From Bombyx mori (Eukaryota > Arthropoda > Insecta > Lepidoptera > Bombycidae), in contig NC_085135.1 in the NCBI RefSeq assembly GCF_030269925.1, positions 9,672,753 through 9,736,752 of the forward strand: a stretch of DNA of 64,000 nucleotides. The letters run 5' to 3'. Every line of letters begins with the position of its first letter. Position 1 is the first letter of the stretch. This document shows positions 61,325 through 64,000 of the stretch, in pieces. A program made the position numbers and the translations under genes. The notes below the pieces were generated by a model. That model searched no databases. It was not told the DNA's origin and was given only the letters and a program-made list of their open reading frames with translations.

Positions 61325-64000
61325 TTTTTTTTTTTTTTTTTTTTTTATTGCCTTTGTAGGCAGACGGGCATACGGCCCCACCTGATGGTGGGTGGTTACC
61401 GTCGCCCATGGACTTCAGCAATGCCAGGGGCAGAGCCAAGCCGCTGCCTACCGCTTAATACTCTCCACAAGCCTCGTTTGAAGAAGGACATGTCATAGCG
61501 CTCGGGAAACACCGTGGAGGGGAGCTCATTCCATAGCCGGATGTTACGTGGCAAAAAAGATCTCTGGAAACGCACTGTGGATGACCGCAGTGGCTCCAGG
61601 TAGTATGGATGAACTCTACTCCGGTGGCGGGCGGTGCGATGGTAAAAACGAGATGCTGGTATCATCTCGAACAATTCCTCAGAGCACTCCCCATGGAACA
61701 TACGGTATAAAATACAGAGGGAACCGAAGTCCCTCCGCAAACCCAGAGGCTCCAAACGATCCGAGAGAATGGGATTATCGACAATCCGAACGGCCCTCCT
61801 CTGTATGGAGTCAAATGGAAGAAGCTGGTATTTGGGAGCCCCGGCCCAGAGGTGGGAGCAGTACTCCATGCGAGGCCGGACTTGTGCTTTATAAAGCAAA
61901 AGTCTTTGTCCAGGCGTGAAGTACCGCTTCGCTCTGTTGAGGACTCCCAGCATTTTGGACGCCAACTTGGCTTTGCCTTCCAAATGACTCCGAAACTGGA
62001 CATCGCTCGAAATGTCGACCCCAAGTACCCCGATACTCTCGGAAGGTTGCAGGGATACTCCTTGGAATTGCGGCGCCATGACAAAGGGGTCCTTCTTCGC
62101 AGTGAACGCGCAAACTTGTGTCTTTATAGGGTTGAATTGAACCAAGTTCAATTCACCCCATTCGGAGACTTGCCCCAGAGAGTTCTCCACTTCAGACACA
62201 AGTTTTGATCGTCTCTCTTGCACCACGCTCCGAGAGAGACTCTGATGGCCGATATATCGCGCATCCCCCGTGCTATCATCTGCATAGCAATGCATGCCAT
62301 CAATAGACAGCATGTCATTGATATACAGGATGAAAAGCGTGGGGGAGAGCACCGAACCTTGTGGAACGCCAGCGTTAATGGTCATGGTATCAGAACAATC
62401 ACCGTCCACAACGACCGTGATGTTCCGCCCATCCAAAAAGCTAGCGATCCACTTGCAGAGACCCTCGGGGATTCCGTAAGATGGTAACTTCGACAGAAGT
62501 GCCCTATGCCAGACCCTGTCGAAGGCCTTCGCGATATCAAGGCTCACGGCAAGAGCCTCGCCCTTGCTCTCCAAGGCTTCAGCCCACCTGTGAGTAAGGT
62601 ATACAAGAAGATCGCCAGCTGAGCGACCGTGACGGAAACCGTACTGTCGGTCACTGATCAGCTGGCGATCTTCAAGATACTTCAGGAGTTGTGTATTTAT
62701 AATTCGCTCCATCACCTTGGAAAGCAAGGAAGTTATCGCGATAGGCCTGTAGCTCGATGGGTCCGACCGGTCACCCTTCTTGGGGATAGGGTGGACATGG
62801 GCGGTCTTCCATGAAGACGGAACCCTGTTAGTGCAATAAGAGAGGCGATACAAACGCGTTAGCGCAGGTGTCAACTCAGGGGCGCACGTTTTCAAAACCA
62901 CTGCGGGGATGCCGTCTGGCCCACTCGACTTATGGACGTCCAGGAGTCGGAGCTCCCGCCTGACTGCACACTGTGTGAAGCAGATATCCGGCAGGGAGCT
63001 ATCACACCGGGGGATGTTCGGTGGTGTGGCACCCCCGTCGTCCACAGTCGAGTTCGAGGCGAAGAGTTTGACCAGAAGGTCAGCCTTCTCTTTCGCGCTG
63101 TGGGCCAGACTGTCATCGGACTTGCGCAGTGGTGGGAGACTAGACCTGCAAAAGTTTCCTTCTGCAGCTTTGGCGAGCGACCAAAAAGCACGGCTCCCGG
63201 AGGGATAGCTCTTCAATCGCTCGCCAACTCTAGCAACGTGCTCCGACTTCGCCTTGGCAATTATCTTCTTGTAGGACCTGGAAGCGGCGTTATATTTCCG
63301 CCTTTCCCCTGAGATGTTAGGATCCCGACGTCTCCTGGCATTATCCCATGCCACGTATGCGGACCGCTTGAGGTGTGCAGCATCCCTGCTGGCATTGTTA
63401 TACCAGGGTCTGCTGCGACCCCCAACGGGCACTTCAGAGGAGGGAATAAACAATTCCATCCCCTGGAGCACCACGTCTTTAAGACGGTCCGCACAGACGT
63501 CAGGATCAGCAGAGGAAAAGCAGAACCGCCCCCATGGGTAGGATGCGTAAAATTCACGCAATCCATCCCAATCTGCTGACATATACCGCCAAACTCTTCG
63601 ATACCCGGTCGTCGTTCGACGATCAGGACGAGAGAGTGGTACGGCAGCACGAATAAGGCAGTGATCAGACGATCCAAGCGGAGCGTCGACCACCACACTG
63701 TATCCGGCCGGATCTGTGGTCAGCAGAAGGTCCAACAAAGAAGGCTCGTGCCCCTCGACATCTGGGACACGGGTGGGCTGTGTCACCAGCTGGGAGAAGC
63801 CGTAGGCCAAGGCGAAATCGTAGGCAGTCCGACCCGGGAGGTCAGTGGTTCTGGACCCCAACCACTCTTGGTGGTGAGCGTTAAAGTCTCCAAGAACCAC
63901 CACCTCCGCAGATGGGTACTGCTCAAGCACGCGGTTAGTCCCCTCTTGCACATGCTCAAACAGAGCTGAACCTGCATCACTGCTGTGGGACCTGTACAGG
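61325..64000 (-). mobile_element. Jockey-like LINE running off the right edge
   Basis: T run 61325-61346 (poly(A) tail), 3' end GTAGGCAGACGGGCATACGG on the plus strand, then a long open ORF2 to the window edge. It is inserted in the 5' part of the R1-like LINE. Confidence 0.88.
61396..64000 (-). CDS. Jockey-like LINE ORF2 (endonuclease and RT), open, partial at window edge
   Basis: Open for about 868 codons from the right edge to the stop at 61396; no ATG start is visible because the N-terminus lies beyond the window. Endonuclease: LYRSHSSDAGSALFEH at the edge, VVVLGDFNAHHQEWLGS, LGSSDHCLIRAAV. RT: HKSSGPDGIPAVVLKT, YRPIAITSLLSKVMERI, QYGFRHGRSAGDLLVYLTH, LDIAKAFDRVWHRALLSK, GVPQGSVLSPTLFILYINDM, MHCYADDSTGDARY. 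The C-terminus ends GIAEVHGRR. This is the intact sister of the broken copies at 12617-13905 and 20201-22346. It may come from an active or recently active element. Confidence 0.88.
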   Translation of the reverse strand, partial: LYRSHSSDAGSALFEHVQEGTNRVLEQYPSAEVVVLGDFNAHHQEWLGSRTTDLPGRTAYDFALAYGFSQLVTQPTRVPDVEGHEPSLLDLLLTTDPAGYSVVVDAPLGSSDHCLIRAAVPLSRPDRRTTTGYRRVWRYMSADWDGLREFYASYPWGRFCFSSADPDVCADRLKDVVLQGMELFIPSSEVPVGGRSRPWYNNASRDAAHLKRSAYVAWDNARRRRDPNISGERRKYNAASRSYKKIIAKAKSEHVARVGERLKSYPSGSRAFWSLAKAAEGNFCRSSLPPLRKSDDSLAHSAKEKADLLVKLFASNSTVDDGGATPPNIPRCDSSLPDICFTQCAVRRELRLLDVHKSSGPDGIPAVVLKTCAPELTPALTRLYRLSYCTNRVPSSWKTAHVHPIPKKGDRSDPSSYRPIAITSLLSKVMERIINTQLLKYLEDRQLISDRQYGFRHGRSAGDLLVYLTHRWAEALESKGEALAVSLDIAKAFDRVWHRALLSKLPSYGIPEGLCKWIASFLDGRNITVVVDGDCSDTMTINAGVPQGSVLSPTLFILYINDMLSIDGMHCYADDSTGDARYIGHQSLSRSVVQERRSKLVSEVENSLGQVSEWGELNLVQFNPIKTQVCAFTAKKDPFVMAPQFQGVSLQPSESIGVLGVDISSDVQFRSHLEGKAKLASKMLGVLNRAKRYFTPGQRLLLYKAQVRPRMEYCSHLWAGAPKYQLLPFDSIQRRAVRIVDNPILSDRLEPLGLRRDFGSLCILYRMFHGECSEELFEMIPASRFYHRTARHRSRVHPYYLEPLRSSTVRFQRSFLPRNIRLWNELPSTVFPERYDMSFFKRGLWRVLSGRQRLGSAPGIAEVHGRR

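Overview
The window looks like a stretch of lepidopteran (moth, Bombyx-like) nuclear genome made almost entirely of transposable elements inserted into one another. Evidence for an insect host is the mix of families: R1-clade, Jockey/CR1-like and I-like LINEs, a restriction-endonuclease-type non-LTR element, Mag-like and errantivirus Ty3/gypsy elements with an env gene, a pogo-type transposon, 5'-truncated BMC1-like 3' ends, and an interspersed repeat (about 18770-19010) of a type common in moths and butterflies. No bacterial-style gene organisation, rRNA or CRISPR array is visible. The only candidate host gene is a decayed THAP-like gene (18566-19667, minus strand). Species and chromosome cannot be proven from sequence alone; dense nesting of this kind is known from lepidopteran W chromosomes, heterochromatin and piRNA clusters.

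Layout. 1-168: edge of an unknown ORF. 241-3941: 5' part of an R1-like LINE cut by the 5' part of a Jockey-like LINE. 3942-8717: Mag-like gypsy element with identical-length 136-bp LTRs, its pol split by a short LINE/SINE insertion with a 90-nt A tract. 9217-14682: pogo-like DNA transposon with matched TIRs and TA target duplication, an open transposase and two nested LINE fragments. 14940-18391: gypsy element that has lost RT, RNase H and integrase. 18566-19667: THAP-like pseudogene with a SINE-like copy beside its splice donor. 20201-22346: Jockey-like LINE.

22360-35961 is the most unusual region. Three related LTR elements (A plus, B plus, C minus) and one inverted solo LTR sit in a chain, mostly separated by (TA)n tracts. 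They share a leader and gag start but have different LTRs, and all carry the same foreign block: an antisense piece of an R1-type LINE fused to a BMC1-like 3' end, plus a small conserved ORF. Copy B lacks exactly 96 bp with GT...AG ends that A and C retain, as if the block had been spliced and reverse transcribed. Their 3' noncoding parts hold arrays of short hairpins, expanded in C into a 1.76-kb two-part minisatellite.

36000-44720: an I-like RNase H fragment (minus), a Jockey-like LINE with open EN/RT frame (plus), an I-like ORF1 (plus), and a 925-codon zinc-finger/RT/nuclease ORF (minus) with two in-frame stops. 45309-54164: an endogenous errantivirus (minus) with open gag, pol and env and nearly identical LTRs; its outer LTR is split five bases from its end by an R1-like LINE. 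54500-64000: an I-like LINE interrupted by a long R1-like LINE, in turn interrupted by a Jockey-like LINE that runs off the right edge.
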